64,000 bases of DNA from Sodiomyces alkalinus F11 (GCF_003711515.1 NW_021167084.1:932633-996632), one strand, 5' to 3'. Shown: positions 10,441 to 23,819, counted from the stretch's first letter. The notes: generated by a model from the sequence alone, not told the origin. Made by a program: numbers and translations.

Positions 10441-12004
10441 GCGAGCTATTAAATCGTTAGTCTCCCGATAAAGATAAGAGTATAGAGAAGGTAAAAGAGG
10501 CCTTATAGAAGGAATTATATTATTATAAAAAGAGAATTAGTTAACTAAGGGTATCCCTAACGGCTATTAACTAATATCTAACTATTAATAACGGATATAA
10601 CGCCGAGTTTATAACTAAGGAATATAAAGACGCTAATCTTCGTTAACGCTCGAAGCGACGGAAGATTAAGAGCGTTATAGCCGGGATTTAACTTACCTGC
10701 TATAACCTAAAAACTAAGGTTATTATAATAGCTTAAGAAGAATAGGAAGAAGACTATAAGATTTTAGAAGGTATAGGATAATATCTACGGCCTATAAGGC
10801 CGCCGTGCCTCCTATTTTATCTTATTAAATAATAGGTAAAACCACTTACCTCCCCGAGTTACCCTATTTATAGAATAAAGGGGGCTAAGGTATTAACCAC
10901 CTATACGATAGTTACTAAAAGGCTATTATTTATAGACTATCTAACTAATAAAGCCCTATAACTCTTTAAGATATAAATAATACTCTTAGTTAAGAGGATA
11001 AATTAATAAAGGATTTTAAATAAAATACCTTTAAGGTGCTTTATAACGGGATAACTACTAACCCATAATAGGTTCTTATCTCTAAGGGAATACGATTATT
11101 CGTGAATAAATTAATTATTAACTAAATACTATATAGCCTACTATAGTTACTAGATTCCCCCTGCGTTTAATAGCCGCTTAAGGATAGGCGCTTCACGGAG
11201 GGGTATTATATTATAGATATACTAAGTAAGGGATAATAAGATATACTTAGCTTATCGGGTTAATAATAGTAGATATATCACGGACTAACCGGCTATTAAC
11301 ACGGTACTATCTTAATAGTATAGCTAAGGGATAGTATCCATAAGGCTTATATCCACGATCTAGAGGGGCCTATCTAATAGCAGGTATACCTGGAATTAAT
11401 AGGTCGTCGCTATAGTCTCGCTATTATATAGCTAAGAGATAATATCTACAAGACTTATATCCACGACCTTAAAAGGCCTGCCTATTAGTAGTAGATATAT
11501 CAGGAATTAATAGGTCGTCGCCTTAGTATCGCTATTATATAGCTAAGGGATAATATCTATACGACTTATATCCACGATCTAGAAGGGCTTATCTAGTAGC
11601 AGGTATACCTAGAATTAATAGGTTATCGCTCTAGTCTCGCTATTATATAGCTAAGGGATAGTATCCACGAGGGATATTACCACGACCAAAAAGGGCTAAG
11701 GCTATATCTAGATTCCTAGATATCAGGCTATAGGAAGTTAGAGGTAGGACTACTAGGAGTTAACAGGAGGATAAAGGTTAAGATATCAGGTATAACAGTC
11801 TTATATTAAGGGAGTCAGCCGGGAATAGATAGGAGGATTCTAGTTAGACCCCGGATAGCTATAAAAGGAGCGCCTTAGGGACCTCTTTCTTAAGGCGGGC
11901 AACGAATAATCTAAGCATTCTAAGACCCCTTACCTATAGACGAACCACTATTCACTTAGGACGTGTCGGTTAATCACTATTATGCCACTCTATACGAAGA
12001 CACC
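10441..12004. other. Unassigned RIP-degraded repeat region
   Basis: A plus-strand stretch at about 10445-10770 reads as a charged, possibly coiled-coil protein (KDKSIEKVKEAL, NNGYNAEFITKEYKDANL, RSKRRKIKSVIAGI) with RIP-type stops. I do not recognise the family. The rest carries a tandem repeat (own entry) and no other identifiable feature. Confidence 0.35.
11215..11700. repeat. Tandem repeat, ~108-111-bp unit, about four copies
   Basis: The phrase agctaagrgatartatc recurs at 11322, 11430, 11541 and 11649, a spacing of 108, 111 and 108 bp. Each unit also holds a ttatatccacgayct and an aattaataggtcgtcgc block. A more degraded unit appears to precede 11322. Units differ mainly by C/T and G/A. 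I found no coding frame running through it. Confidence 0.8.
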
Positions 12005-15000
12005 TTTAATACTAACTAAAGAATTCTAAGGGGAGGATAAGCTTTATATTTAATTTAGTCTTATCCGTACTACATAGCGTAGTAGACTTTATAATACTAC
12101 TAGTAGCGGTATAGTCCGTGAGAATAATAGTCGGATTACGACGAGCGGACTAAATAATAATTCGGGTCTTATAAATAGCCTATACTAGGCAGGCGACCTT
12201 TAGTTTAGTAGGCTAGTATTTCTACTCGGCTATATTAAGACCTTTACTAATATAGAGTACTAGACGAATAAGGGTCTTACTAATAATGCCTTTAGTAAGC
12301 TATTTAGTCTTATCGACAAGCTAGAATAGTATAGCGGAGAACCCGTACTCCTTAAAGGCGTTTAACTAAATTAAGAGGATTTTCCCTAGGTCGTAGTGGA
12401 AAAGGTAGATATTAGAGGTAAGTGCGTCCGTAATATCCTTAAATAACGCTATTTCTTCGGCCGTAAGCTTAAATACCGTTTATTTAGTATAGGCCTTATA
12501 TACTTAGCCCTAATCCTTTCCGAGCTAATAAGCCTCCGCGAGTAGGGTAGTCTTCTATTATTAGAGGGAGGCGATTCGGTAGGCGAACCTTAGGATAAGG
12601 TGCCGTAGCTATCTAGTTATACTAATATTACTCGAGTAATTAAAGCGATAATAGCGGACGGATCCTTTATAGAGTATCGGTATATTCCTTTATATTAAAG
12701 AGGCCTAAAACGTCGACCTTAAATCCTAAAAGCTACACTAATAAGTAGCTAATAAAGGATTTACCCGGGGAGATAAAGATCCGCTTCCGGCTAAATAATA
12801 ATAGGATAGTCTTTACATAGTAGGCGTGTTCCTCCTTAGTATTAGAGGCTATAACAATATCGTTAATAAAGGCGGCGGCGAACTTCTTATACGGTTAAAG
12901 TAGCTTATCTATATAGTATTAGATATAGGCTAGCAAATTACGGAAGCCTATAAACGCGACCTTTAAACGCTTTTATCCTTAATATAAGACGATAGTAAAC
13001 CTTTTACGGTGCGGTTTATACACCGGGAACTAGTAGAAGAAAGCTCGAGCGTCGATAACGGAAATAAACTTCTTCCCTTAAAGCCGGCGAATTACCTTAT
13101 CTTAGAACGGTATCGGGTATATATCGGGAATAATAACCTTATTTAGGGTATATAGATTAACTACTATCCGGCCTTTCCGTTTCCCGTTCACGGTTCGCTA
13201 TATAATAAATACTAAGGCCCCGAATAGCGTAGGCTATATACGCTACACTATCCGTCCTTACTTATAGAGTTTATTAAGGGATTATCTAAAATTCGCTAGT
13301 CGTTATAGCTAAGGGGGTATAGCTTTTAGCTAATCTTCTAGTTATACTATCCGTTAACTAAAAGGACCTTTATATACTGCTTAGGAGGTATATCGATAAC
13401 GCCTTAATCGGTCTAAACCTTTAGATACTTCTTAACGATCTTACTAAACCGGCGTATAAACCGGTCGTTATAGCGGTAAATTATTACTCCTTTTTTAGTG
13501 GTTTCCGTGGGGGCGTTTAGGCTTTTAGCAATACCTAGCTTACCTTCGGGAGTAATATACCTATAGAAGATATCCCCTTTAGCCTTATTAGGCGGCTCTT
13601 CCTCTATACGCTTAAGTAGGATATCTCGCGCGTTATCGCGGTCGGTATACTAATAACTATTCGCTTAGAATAACTCTATATAACCTAGCTTAATACCTTT
13701 AATGATAACTAATAGCCGGTTATCGGTATTAAAGATAGGCACCATAGACTAATTATTAAGGATATAGTTCGGAGAGCCCTTTATATCCGGGAAGAACTCT
13801 AAGGACTTAAGGTTAATATCGGGCTTATTAATTAGTATAAATCTATATATTCGTAGTACGATAACTAAATGTTTAATAGCCTTAAGTTTCCGTTTGATTA
13901 AGAAACGTTTAGCGAATACCCTTATAGGAACTATTAGACCCTAGTAGGCGCTAATACGAATAGCTTCCTACGTGTTAAGGATATCTAGCATATTAGAATA
14001 GTTAAACTCCTATTTTAGGAGAAGACCGGCGTCGAGCTTAGGGATAATCCAGGCCCCGATATATAGACGGCTAATCTTCTTCTTATTACCTACTATACCT
14101 TAAACTAGTATAGTAAAGGTAGCCTATCCTAGCGTCTTTATCGATTCTATACCTTATAATATAGCGCGCTTAGTAGAGTCGATATACTTATCGGGAAATT
14201 AATTAAGAAGCTACTAGCTTACTATATAGTAGGAGGCTCCTAAGTTAATGTAAATATTAAATAGTACGCTTATAGAGGAACCACGGGCTTAGATCCGGCC
14301 GTACGTATACTTATAGGGATTATAAGAAGGATCCCTAACTTCCTAAACGGCACTATTAATTAACGGCGCGTCCTATCCGCTCTACTCCTCTAATTAGTAT
14401 AGCTAGGAGTAGGTCTTCTTATATCGGATAATCTCTAGGTTTAATCTTATAAGTTAATAGTATTTACTATACTCCCGATATACTTAGTAAAGATTAGCGT
14501 ACTTAGGTATAAATCCGGGTTTATCGGCGACCTAATATAGTTAGTTACTTTATTCGCTACCCGCGCTATTATCGTCCTCGGAGTCCACAGAACCCTCGGA
14601 ATTCCCCTTAGTATAGCAGTACTTAGGTTCTATATTAGCTTTATCTCCGGATATAGGCTTAGCGGCGGCTTTTTCGGCGGAGGCGTTTACCTAGTCTTAA
14701 GAGCGGTCGCGGCGATAGTCTTTAAATCGGCGATTAGACTATTTATTAGCGTTATTAGTTAGGAGTCGTAAACCCTTATCGTTAGTATAACGGTTAGTGT
14801 TTAGTATAGGAAGCGCGCGATTCTCGCTTTAGCGATAGAGCTAGCTAGGACTAAGGGAATAACGGTTAGGCTATAGTATTCGGCGGCGCTTAGGCGTTAA
14901 GCATTTATTATAGTATTATAGCGCGGGTTACTAAATTACTATAATAAGGGGCGGAGCGCTATATATTCCGCGGTCCGGTTTAGGAAGGCTATATCGGCTA

Positions 15001-15037
15001 ATATAATACTTCTAAATAAGCTAGATAAATTTAAGAA
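12005..15037 (-). mobile_element. Ty3/Gypsy element G3, pol half
   Basis: Minus-strand translation with stops ignored. Gag/zinc-knuckle and protease regions are at roughly 15000-13700. Reverse transcriptase is at about 13500-12700: VYFRYRRSSFLLLVPGV-type text in one frame, FYQFPVYKPHRKRF in the correct one, and the active site FINDIVIAS at 12851-12872, where FIDDI is expected (Asp to Asn). RNase H is at about 12450-12010 (LFKDITDALTSN, ILTDYTATSSI). It breaks off inside RNase H near 12008, so integrase is missing. Its gag half lies at 21605-23250 across LINE-A2. Confidence 0.8.
15028..15037. repeat. Target-site duplication, left copy (aatttaagaa)
   Basis: The ten bases aatttaagaa directly precede the 5' end of LINE-A2 and recur directly after its tail at 21595-21604. 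Confidence 0.75.
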
Positions 15038-15279
15038 TCGACACGCCTATTAACCACGGGCGCATAATAAGAGCAAAATCGATAAAACTATTAGGATAGA
15101 GATTATAACTACTACCTCCTTCCCGGGATACTATCGTAGCGGCACCGTAATACCGGCGCTACGGTATAGCCGGAAGAGTCGTGGGATAGCGTTACCCCGA
15201 CCTTAACTATACAGAATTCGTAACGGACCCACTTTTCGTAATATAAGCGCTCCCCCCCCTGCCCGTAGCAGGATATAGC

Positions 15280-16630
15280 GCGGAACCGATATAAGACCGA
15301 AAGGGGACCTCCGCGCCCCCCGGAACCGAGAGTAACTAAGATTAGGGCAGAAATTTAGGCCCTATTAGCTAACGGGAACACGATCAACTAGGTCGTGGAG
15401 CTAGTAAAGGAACTAATCACGATACGTAGTACCCATAAGGACGCCGGTACGATACCGCTAATATACCTATATATAACCGTCCGCCACGTTATCCGTAAGG
15501 AACTCCGAAAAGAAATAAGCAGTATAAGAGAGACCTAGGCTAATATTATAGCCTAAGTACCCGCGGTAGCGCCGCCGCGGGACCCCGCCCCCCTTAAAAT
15601 AATCCCCGCTAGGTATTATCGGGAGCTAATAGTCCGCTAAAGAACCCTCCCCGAAGACTAGCCCCTTAGAGCCAGGACCCCTAAGGAAATTATTTTAGCT
15701 ATTAACGCCATGACTACCCGATATAACGCTATAGCGGCACGGAAGCTACCTAATAGTAATATCTGCCTTACTTTTACCGAAAGGGTATAGTAGTGGATTA
15801 CCTATAAGGAGTAATAGATTAAAAAGGCCTTCGGTAAAGGAGCTACCCTAGCCGCCGGAACCTACCCTACGCTTACTAAGGCTATCCCCTAAGAGGTCCT
15901 TAACGCCCTATCCGAGGAAGACCTATTAGTATCCCTATAAGATATAAACCCCGAGGCTAAAATCCTCCGGGCGTGATAGTAAGTACCCCGCCGCGGCACT
16001 AATAGGGTAGCGCTCCTCCTTATCGAATCGGCTTTACCGGAAAGGGCAGTAAGCCTTATCCGGAATACCCTCCTCTTTAAAGGGGGTAGCTATATCTACG
16101 AACTATACGATCCTAACCTTAGTCCCCTAAGGTGCTATAAGTGCCTATACTTCGGCTATAGGGCTAACGGCTACCCGGCGGTAGAGAAGGTATACCGTTA
16201 TTATACTAAGCCCGAATCGGCGTACCTATAAGGCTTAGGGTATTATAACGCTACGGCGCTTAGCCGACCCCGCCGCTATACCGCTTATACCGGAGACTAT
16301 AATACCTTCGACGACTTATACCGGCTACTTAAGAAAAAGGCCGAGAAGACTCGTAAAGCGTATAAATACCGAGCTAAGGACTTCGATATTACCCGTTAGA
16401 CCGAAGCGGTATACCCATGGTAGCCGTAAATCTTCCCCCTAATTATTATCGCCTAGGACTAGGATAAGCCCCTTTATAGGGGCCGTGGACGCCCCCCGAA
16501 AAGGACTAAAGGATATAAGGGCTCCCCGACACTAGGCCCGATAAGCGCCTATATAGTCCCTCGCGGGCCCGGTAAGGCACTATAGTAGGAACCCTAGAGC
16601 TAGACCCCGGTTATACCGGGCATATCGTCT
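15280..16630 (+). pseudogene. LINE-A ORF1 (gag-like, zinc knuckles), RIP-dead
   Basis: Nucleic-acid-binding ORF1 of the LINE. The C-terminal part carries CCHC-type knuckles at about 16130-16230, read as CYKCLYFGYRANGYP then VEKVYRYYTKPESAY. His and Cys positions are changed to Tyr by C-to-T. The C-terminal tail is basic (LLKKKAEKTRKAYK, about 16325-16370). Several in-frame TAG/TAA codons occur. The start codon cannot be fixed. The same region is found in reverse in A4 (about 63000-61700). Confidence 0.65.
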
Positions 16631-16639
16631 TAACCCCCC

Positions 16640-19600
16640 CCCCCCTTTAATTAATAGAAATCCACGTCCTTTTATAGAATATAGGGAGGAGTTGGGCGTG
16701 GCGGGAGCTGCCGCTCTAGTACCGCGCCGAATATAACGTAATAATAATCCAGGAACCCGGCCTTAATAGTTTCACGAAAAGCCCCGCCTACCCCTCCTAA
16801 AGGGTATACCGGCTAATCTAAGGAGGAGGCCGCGCCCTTTTATATATCTATAAAAGACACCCGCTATACACGTGGATATAGCGGGCCTACCGTGATACCT
16901 ACACGTATATATTCGGAACCGGAGATAATACCCTTATAATCTAGTTAATCTACTTAGAGAACTACTAGTTAGCTAGGATCCCCTAGAATACGCCCCTATA
17001 AGATATATTCGACACGGCACCGCTATAGGGCTAATACGTCCTTATAGGGGACTTTAACCTATACTATCCCCTATAGTTATAGCCACCGCGGTATTACCCC
17101 TAAGCCGATACCCTGCTTACCTTTACGACCCGGTAGAACCTTAACCTAATAACCCCCCCCGGAATAACTATATAGTACCGCCCGGGCCGGTGTACTAGCA
17201 CTATCGACCTTATATAGGTAATATAAGGGCTCCGCTACGACTTTAGCGGCCCGGATAAGACCGTTATCGAGTCTAACTACTACTTATAGATAGCCCGAAT
17301 CCTTATAGAGACGGATACCTCGCCGACTACCACGATAATACCACTATAAGACCTAACCGGGCCCCGCTAGGTCTAGAAAGACTTCGACTATTTATAGGTC
17401 CCTTAGCTCGCTACGCGGCTATAGTAGACTAGCCCCCTTATATTACTAGAAGATATCGACTTAATACTAGATAACCTAATAATAGACCTTACGAATATAG
17501 CCGATAAGGCCGCGCCGTGCCGCCGTAGAGGTACCCCTAAACGCCTATCCACCCCTTAGTAGAACGCGGAGCTAACCGCCCTTACCTAGGAAATAAGGCG
17601 CCTTTACCGTAGATATATAACTAGGAAGTCCCGGAGCCGATAGGACGAGTTCTAGGAAGCGGAGAGGCGCCGAGATAAGGCCGTAGTAGTAGCGAAGCGG
17701 ATATATTAACGGCACCTACTCTACTTAACCGGAAAGGATAATAGCCTCTTTTAGCGGTTATAGAAATAAGTATAAACTAAAGGGGGCGTACTACCGGACC
17801 CCTTATCGGTGCCGCCACTATACTAAGACGATAACGACTACCCGGTAACTATACACGCAGAGAAGGCCGAAGTCCTAAACCGGAAGTTCTTCCCCCCCCC
17901 CCTCCTTACCGCCCTTAGGCCCTTAGGCGCGGAATTCCCCCCGGGGTAGAATATCCGCCGAGACGTTACCGTAGCGGATATATAGGGGCGCCTTAAGAAG
18001 ATAAAACCCTAGGCGGTATTAGGCTCTAATAGCCTCCTAGCAGGGCTCCTAAAAGTATATAGACCCCCCCTATACTAAAGACTTAGTACTATCTTTATAA
18101 CGTGCCTCGAAATAAGCTACTACCCGAAGAGGTGCCGCTACGCTACCGTGGTAGTCCTAAGGAAGGAAGGCCGGCCGCCGGCCGACTACGGGATAGTAAA
18201 AGGCTAGCGACCGATATTACTCCTTAGTATAATAGGTAAGGTCCTTAAGGGGATACTTACCGACCGGATCGCGACTATAGCGGAGGAGTATCGGCTCCTC
18301 CCGGAGGGATAGATAGGTAACCGGATAGGGCGAAGTATAAAGACGGTAGTATAAAGAACCACGGAGGCCGTAAGGGCGAGCTAGGCCTATAGCGGCACCG
18401 CTTCGATACTCTAACTAAATATTAAAGGCGCCTTCGATACTATCCCTTATTCCCGCCTTATCGAGGTGCTTAAAAGAAAAGGCTACCCCTAATAGCTTAA
18501 TACCCTAATTAGTAGCTTCCTCCGGGACCGTATAGCCTAGCTATTACTCGATAGCGAAACGGCCCCCCTATAGCACCTACGCGGGGGTATACTATAAGGC
18601 TCCCCGATCTCCCGTATCCTCTTTATCCTCTATATCTCTACTCTATACGAAGAGCTAAAAAGGGTCCTTAAAACGATAGTAATAGGTTCTACCGATAATA
18701 TAAATATTATCGCCTTCGGTAGGATAAAGGTATAAACGCGGTAACGCCTCGCCGCCACGTAAAGGATATACTTAGAATAGGAGATAGCGAGCGGACTATA
18801 GTTCGAACTAGCTAAATATATCTATATCCCCTTCACGAAGTCCCGCTAACCCTTACCTACCCCGCTTCCCCTCGGTGCTATTTCGGTGCCGGTAGCGGAG
18901 GCGATAAAGTTCCTAGGCGTTTAGCTTAATAGGAAACTTAATTTCCGATAAAATACTAAAAAGGTAAAAAGCCGCCTAACCACCTAGATATACGCCCTCT
19001 TAAGGCTTAGCGCGGTAGCGTAGGGGTATAGCTTCGCGGATATAAGAAGACTATACCTTATAGTAATACGACTAGTAATTACCTATTATGCCTTGACTAT
19101 ATATAAGATAGGGGCTAGCCCCCGGCACGGCCCTATAGCGGTACTTATAACGGTATAAAACCGGTGCCTTCGATTAGTAGCCGGAGCCTATGAAGCCACG
19201 CCGGTTAGGGTCCTCGAAAAAGAGACCTTTATCCCCCCCCTTAACCTATACCTTATAAGCCTAAATGCCCGGAAGGTCCGCCGGATATAAGAGGAGGGAA
19301 CCGAAGATAAGATATTAGCCGGGGTATACGCCGTAGCGAGAGCCTTAGCGGTACCGAATCGGTATTATAGGACCTACACGGCCCCGAGGAAAGCCCTTAT
19401 AAGGGAATAGGGTTAAACTTAGGTAAAGGTACGGAGGCCCTATACCTACGCCGTAGCGGTATTAAGCCGCCCCCTAATACACCGCTCCCTCCGGAAATAT
19501 AAAGGACTCCTAAAGCTAGAGATTACCGCACTTACCTAATTTAGATTAGAAAAGCTAAGCCTATAAGCTTTCTTAGTAAAAATACGGGTGCCGGGATTCC

Positions 19601-19910
19601 TAACCACGCGGTGCCCCTATAGTAACGGGGGGGCAGAAATAGCGGAGCACGTAATGCTTTAATACCAGGATATAACCGAGGAAAAGCATAGAGAGCTCTT
19701 CGGTGCCGTGGGGAGACTACTTATAACTAAAGGGGATTTATACGACGTACTAGACTATAACACCGAAGCCGGGATAATAGCAAAGTGGTTCCTATAACGG
19801 AAAAGGCTTAAGGACTTTCGCCTTACCCTCGAAGTTATAGAGGCCTACGAAAATAAAGACGATACTAAAGTAAGACCGGAGCGGGGACGGAATAGTATAG
19901 CGAACTAGCG
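16640..19910 (+). pseudogene. LINE-A ORF2: endonuclease + reverse transcriptase, RIP-dead
   Basis: ORF2 nicks the target DNA and reverse-transcribes the element RNA at the nick. The EEP endonuclease covers about 16660-17330, with IIIQEPG near 16740 and VLIGDFNLYY at 17040-17066, where the family has two His. STIDLI and SNYYL follow. Reverse transcriptase: LNIKGAFDTI (motif A, 18415-18445; the catalytic Asp reads Asn) and STDNINIIAFG (18684-18720) at the F/YxDD site. The C-terminal Cys/His motif is TRCPYSNGGAEIAEHV at about 19600-19650. Many stops. The product is inactive. Confidence 0.8.
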
Positions 19911-21466
19911 GATTATTAACGGGGGTCCTATAAGCTAGGACCCCGGCGGTATTAGCACGGCACTAATAGGGCGCTACTAGTTATTATCGTTTTCGTCGCC
20001 CTTAGTAGCGCTAATACTACTCTTCACGTACTTAAGGCCCTATAAGGACTAATTAGCTAACCACCGCCACTAAGGGCCGTAACGGGGCCGAAAGGAGGCC
20101 ACTTATAAAGTATTCTAAAATTAGGTCTATCTTACCCTCTAAACGCCTTATCTAGCGAGATAACTCCTACACCTCCGCTAACACGGTGCCGCCGCGGCCG
20201 CGACCGGAAGGTAACGCCCGGTTTAGGGCCCGGCCAAAAAACCGGGACGCCGTCCTTAGGCGCTCTTTAGCCTAAAAGCTTATTAGTAAGGGGATTACTA
20301 TAGCACCGAAGGGGGACGCTTATAGCAGCGATACCCTTACTACTAGCGGCCTTTACCGCTATATATATATTATAGAGATCTATAAAACGCTATTACTAGT
20401 TTTTAGTAGCGGACGGGACCTATTAAGACGATTAGGATATATCGCTAAGGTATACCTATAGCACTATAGCGGCACTAGCACGACTTATATCCTTATATAA
20501 ACGCCGACTATTAGTATATTAAAATTAGGCTATACTAGTTCCTATAGTATTAGAGCAGGCCTCTACGTTATCTGGGTATATACCTAAGCGCTTACTATAA
20601 CGTATATAACTACCCTAAGTCAGCCACTACGGTACCGCCTTAACACTACCGGGGTTTATATACGGTATAACCCGAATCGAACCTTTTTTATAATGGTTAC
20701 GATTATTATTAGTAGTAGCGTTATTATTAGGAGAAGATATCTACGACTATTAGCACGCTACCGTAAAGGCACCACTACGCTATAAAGAGCACTTATATTA
20801 GGCTACCACTATTAATTACTTATATATATATATATAGATCGATACTATACTACCTAGTTAACCCTATACCGCTATACTACCGCGACGCTACCCGCGAGAT
20901 ACTTATAGTTAAAACTACGATAGGAAAACGATAAGAATCCTAAAGGGGTTTACTAATTGGTATAAGCCGTAACGATAAACCCGCGGGACCGTAAGCAGGA
21001 ATAAATTAGGAGGAAACCTATAACGAAGTCGTTAGCGTTATAGGAAGAAGAGGGAGGATTAAGGCATGAAGGCCTTAGGGGATATTAACGATCTAATTCT
21101 TATAATAGGGTAGAGCCTTATTCCCCCTACCTACCGCCGGATATAGCAGGAACCCACCTAAGGGAGGCAGGAGGCGTCTACCCCCCTACTCTTTTTATTA
21201 ACCGAATAGAAGGAATAAAAGGCACGATCCTTAAGGGACGTAGGGAGACCGAGGCTAGAAAGCCGTAGCCGCCGTATAGCGGTAGCACGGTAACGCCCCC
21301 TTAGCCCCCGCTCTACTAATAGAGATTAGCTTAGGCTAACTTACCTAACCACTAGCCTGCTTTACTTCCTATTAGCTATTAGCCTAAAGGTAAGATCCAG
21401 ATACGTAACGGGGAAGAACCGGGGCTATATCGGCCCCGCAGCGGCACCTCTCCACCTAAGGAAGTG

Positions 21467-21510
21467 TATAGAGGTTTTCCCCGGGTTTTACCCGGGTTTT
21501 CCCCTCTATA
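21467..21510 (+). other. Conserved 3' stem-loop of LINE-A (A2)
   Basis: Outer arms TATAGAGG / CCTCTATA around the same inner CCCGGGT-TTT-ACCCGGG hairpin. Relative to A1 and A4, both arms differ at the paired position (GAGG/CCTC instead of GGGG/CCCC), so pairing is kept. It lies about 65 nt before the tail. Confidence 0.6.
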
Positions 21511-21594
21511 GCCACCCGAGAAGGACCGTATAGCCTAGGAAGGCTCCTGTAGATTAGTCAGGATAGCGGAGTAAGATTAATAATAATAAAAAGG

Positions 21595-21604
21595 AATTTA
21601 AGAA
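21595..21604. repeat. Target-site duplication, right copy (aatttaagaa)
   Basis: The ten bases are identical to 15028-15037 and directly follow the LINE-A2 tail. The Gypsy gag reading resumes here. Confidence 0.75.
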
Positions 21605-23250
21605 GTCGGCTAATTTTACCTCGGGTCCCGGTTAGACTATAGTCACGGCTAGGTTAGCGTTAAGCTTACCCTAAATAATAGATAGGAGCTTTCCCTAGGG
21701 TTTATCGGCGGCTATTATAAGTTAGGCGATATTATTAGTAAATATATAGATATCACGGCGGTTTATAATATCTTCTAGGGTATACTTTTCCCTATATAAT
21801 CGGTACTTAGCTTTTTCGCGCGGGAGCCGGAATCGGCTCTTTAAACTATCCTTCTAATACTTTAGGGTAGCGTTTTTATTATACTATTCGCGGAGTCCCG
21901 GGTCTATAGTTATGAGCTACTTAAAGGTTTTACCTAGTAAGTAATAGGAGATACCGCGGGTAAGGGCTTTATTACACCCGGGGCTTATCCCGGCGTACTA
22001 CTCTATAGCGTCTATAAAACGGAATATATTAAGGAAGACTAGCTTAATACCTTCTATACGGATATCCTAGGTAATAGTAAAGTATTCCGGCGGGTTAAAG
22101 TATCCGAGGTTATCCGCCTTAAAGCGAACCTAGGGTTATTACGATTACGATCCGCGCTAGAGTTCGCCGATAATACCTAATAAGTCTAACTAGCGTATAT
22201 ACGTTTAGTCTCCGCCTATAAGGGGCGGCTAAATAGGCGCCGGAGAAGGGGGAGGCGTTTTATCCGGTAGTCCGGTGCTTTAGCGGATATTCTAATAGCT
22301 AGGTCCGGGAGTATTAGATACTATACTCTCGGAGTTAACCGGGTAATCGGCTAAAAAGGCCCGGTTAGAGGCGTTAAACGTTTAGCGTTTTATAGTATTC
22401 GAATAACGAATAATAGTCTTAGTAGGAGATATATAGGACGCGGGCGATTAGTATAAGGAGGATTTACTTAGGGAGTATATTAGTTCCTCCTCCTTAATTA
22501 TAGGCTCCTTATCCGTGGCCTTTATAGTAGGATAGACAGGGAGCGAGGCAGGTTTCGCTATAGTAAATAACGGTTTCTATACCTCCGTGATCTTAAGGTA
22601 GCGTAGACTGCTTAGTTCTTACATCCTAGGCCCTATTATAGTAAGCTAAGTAAAACTAGGCCTAGCGGAGCTAATACTAGTAAAGCTAATACTAGCTAGA
22701 TTAATACTAGCGGAATTAGTACTAGTAAGGCTAGTACTAGTAAAAGTCTTTTCGATACGGCTAGGTTTAATCGAGTTAGCCTCGGGATTAGACTTACCCG
22801 TATAAGGAATAGGACTAGTAGTAAACGGTCGTATAGGTTATTTCCCTTTACTATAACGGGGTTTACCTATTTATGCTAGGATCTCCTTATAAGCAGGTTC
22901 TCTATTAAGCTATTTTTCGAAGGCGTCTATATAGTTATCCGGTCTTCGGATCTATTTCTTTAGGTAGGATATATTAGTTATAGACTCCGATCATGAGATT
23001 CTTCCCCTTAAGGTTAGGCCGCTTACGCTAGCTATCTCTAGGGCGTACACGGTCCTCCTAGCTATATTAAGTAGCGCTATATCCTCGGGCGTTAGGAGAT
23101 TAGCGATAGGGTCCGGGAAATCGTCTAAGAACTTAATAAGATTTTTCGCGCTTTTAGCGTTTTACGGATAAGGAAGGTCGTTAAGGTTTACGTCGGTTAT
23201 AATAGCGGAGCTTTAGGTTCTACGGTAAGTTTTTCGTTTAGTAGAGTTAG
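21605..23250 (-). mobile_element. Ty3/Gypsy element G3, gag half
   Basis: Minus-strand translation gives a retrotransposon gag: IRIEGIKLVFLNIFRFIDAI near 22050-21980, then ISPGCNKALTRGISYYLLGK, then SLKSRFRLPREKAKYRLYRE, then YTLEDIINRRDIYIFTNNIA (about 21850-21720). The order and wording fit the capsid region of fungal Gypsy elements. The reading frame meets LINE-A2 at 21604 and continues beyond it at 15027. Upstream (about 22200-23250) is a poorly conserved N-terminal part. Confidence 0.7.
22667..22755. repeat. Short tandem repeat, ~15-18-bp unit
   Basis: Variants of gctaatactagtaaa repeat about five times with small length differences. It lies in the N-terminal part of the G3 gag region and may encode a short peptide repeat there. 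Confidence 0.6.
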
Positions 23251-23819
23251 TATAGTCGCCGAACCTATATATAAATAGCAGGCCGTGGTTCTTATATACT
23301 CCACGCCTTCGTCTAATAAAGGAGAGGCGTTTTCGCTCGGCGTGCTAATAGTCGTATAGTTCCGTCGGTATACTATATATCTATATAGTCGTAGGATACG
23401 TAGCTCGCGTCGAGCGGCGGTACGCGAACCTTGCTCGAAAGCTTAGTTACTACTATTTAATATACCCTATCCAGGTATATCTCTGGCCAGCCAGTACTAT
23501 AGGACCTAGGGCTTCTAGGGCTCTTAATAGCGACCTTTAGGTATAGAAAATAGGGTATAGTAAAGATATCTTATCTAAACTAAGGGGGAACCGTACTAAG
23601 GATATATCCTTCGGCCGGTTCGGCCTAACTATAATCCGTACTACCGATCCTACGCTATACGGGCGGATAGTCCGGGCGCTATTCGTTCTCTATCTATACG
23701 AATAGGGCTAGAGCCATATATTCCCTATTCGGGCAGATAGCTCCCGCGCTATCCATTCTATAGTAGGGCGGATAGTGCCCGCGCTATTCCTGCGGAGGCT
23801 AGGGAATAGGGCGTATCAC
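23251..23819. other. Unassigned, with degenerate ~38-nt repeated motif
   Basis: No gene recognised. Between about 23650 and 23800 a motif close to gggcggatagtgcccgcgctatt occurs three times with irregular spacing. Its halves are partly self-complementary (gatag / ctatt with a GC core). It may be the gag-proximal leader of G3. Confidence 0.35.

Larger units (their letters stand above)
15038..21594 (+). mobile_element. LINE-A copy A2, full length (6.56 kb)
   Basis: A complete Tad1-like non-LTR retrotransposon: 5' start tcgacacgcctatt (shared in reverse by A4 at 63245), ORF1 with zinc knuckles, ORF2 with endonuclease and reverse transcriptase, a ~1.7-kb 3' region with a conserved stem-loop, and a TAA-type tail at 21577-21592. 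It is flanked by a 10-bp target-site duplication and sits inside Gypsy element G3. Saturating RIP has removed nearly all CpA/TpG, so no ORF is intact. No RNase H domain is evident, unlike LINE-B. Confidence 0.88.

Noticed and set aside
11215..11700. CRISPR-like array
   Set aside because: The repeated unit is a whole ~109-bp tandem unit without unique spacers, in a eukaryotic genome.
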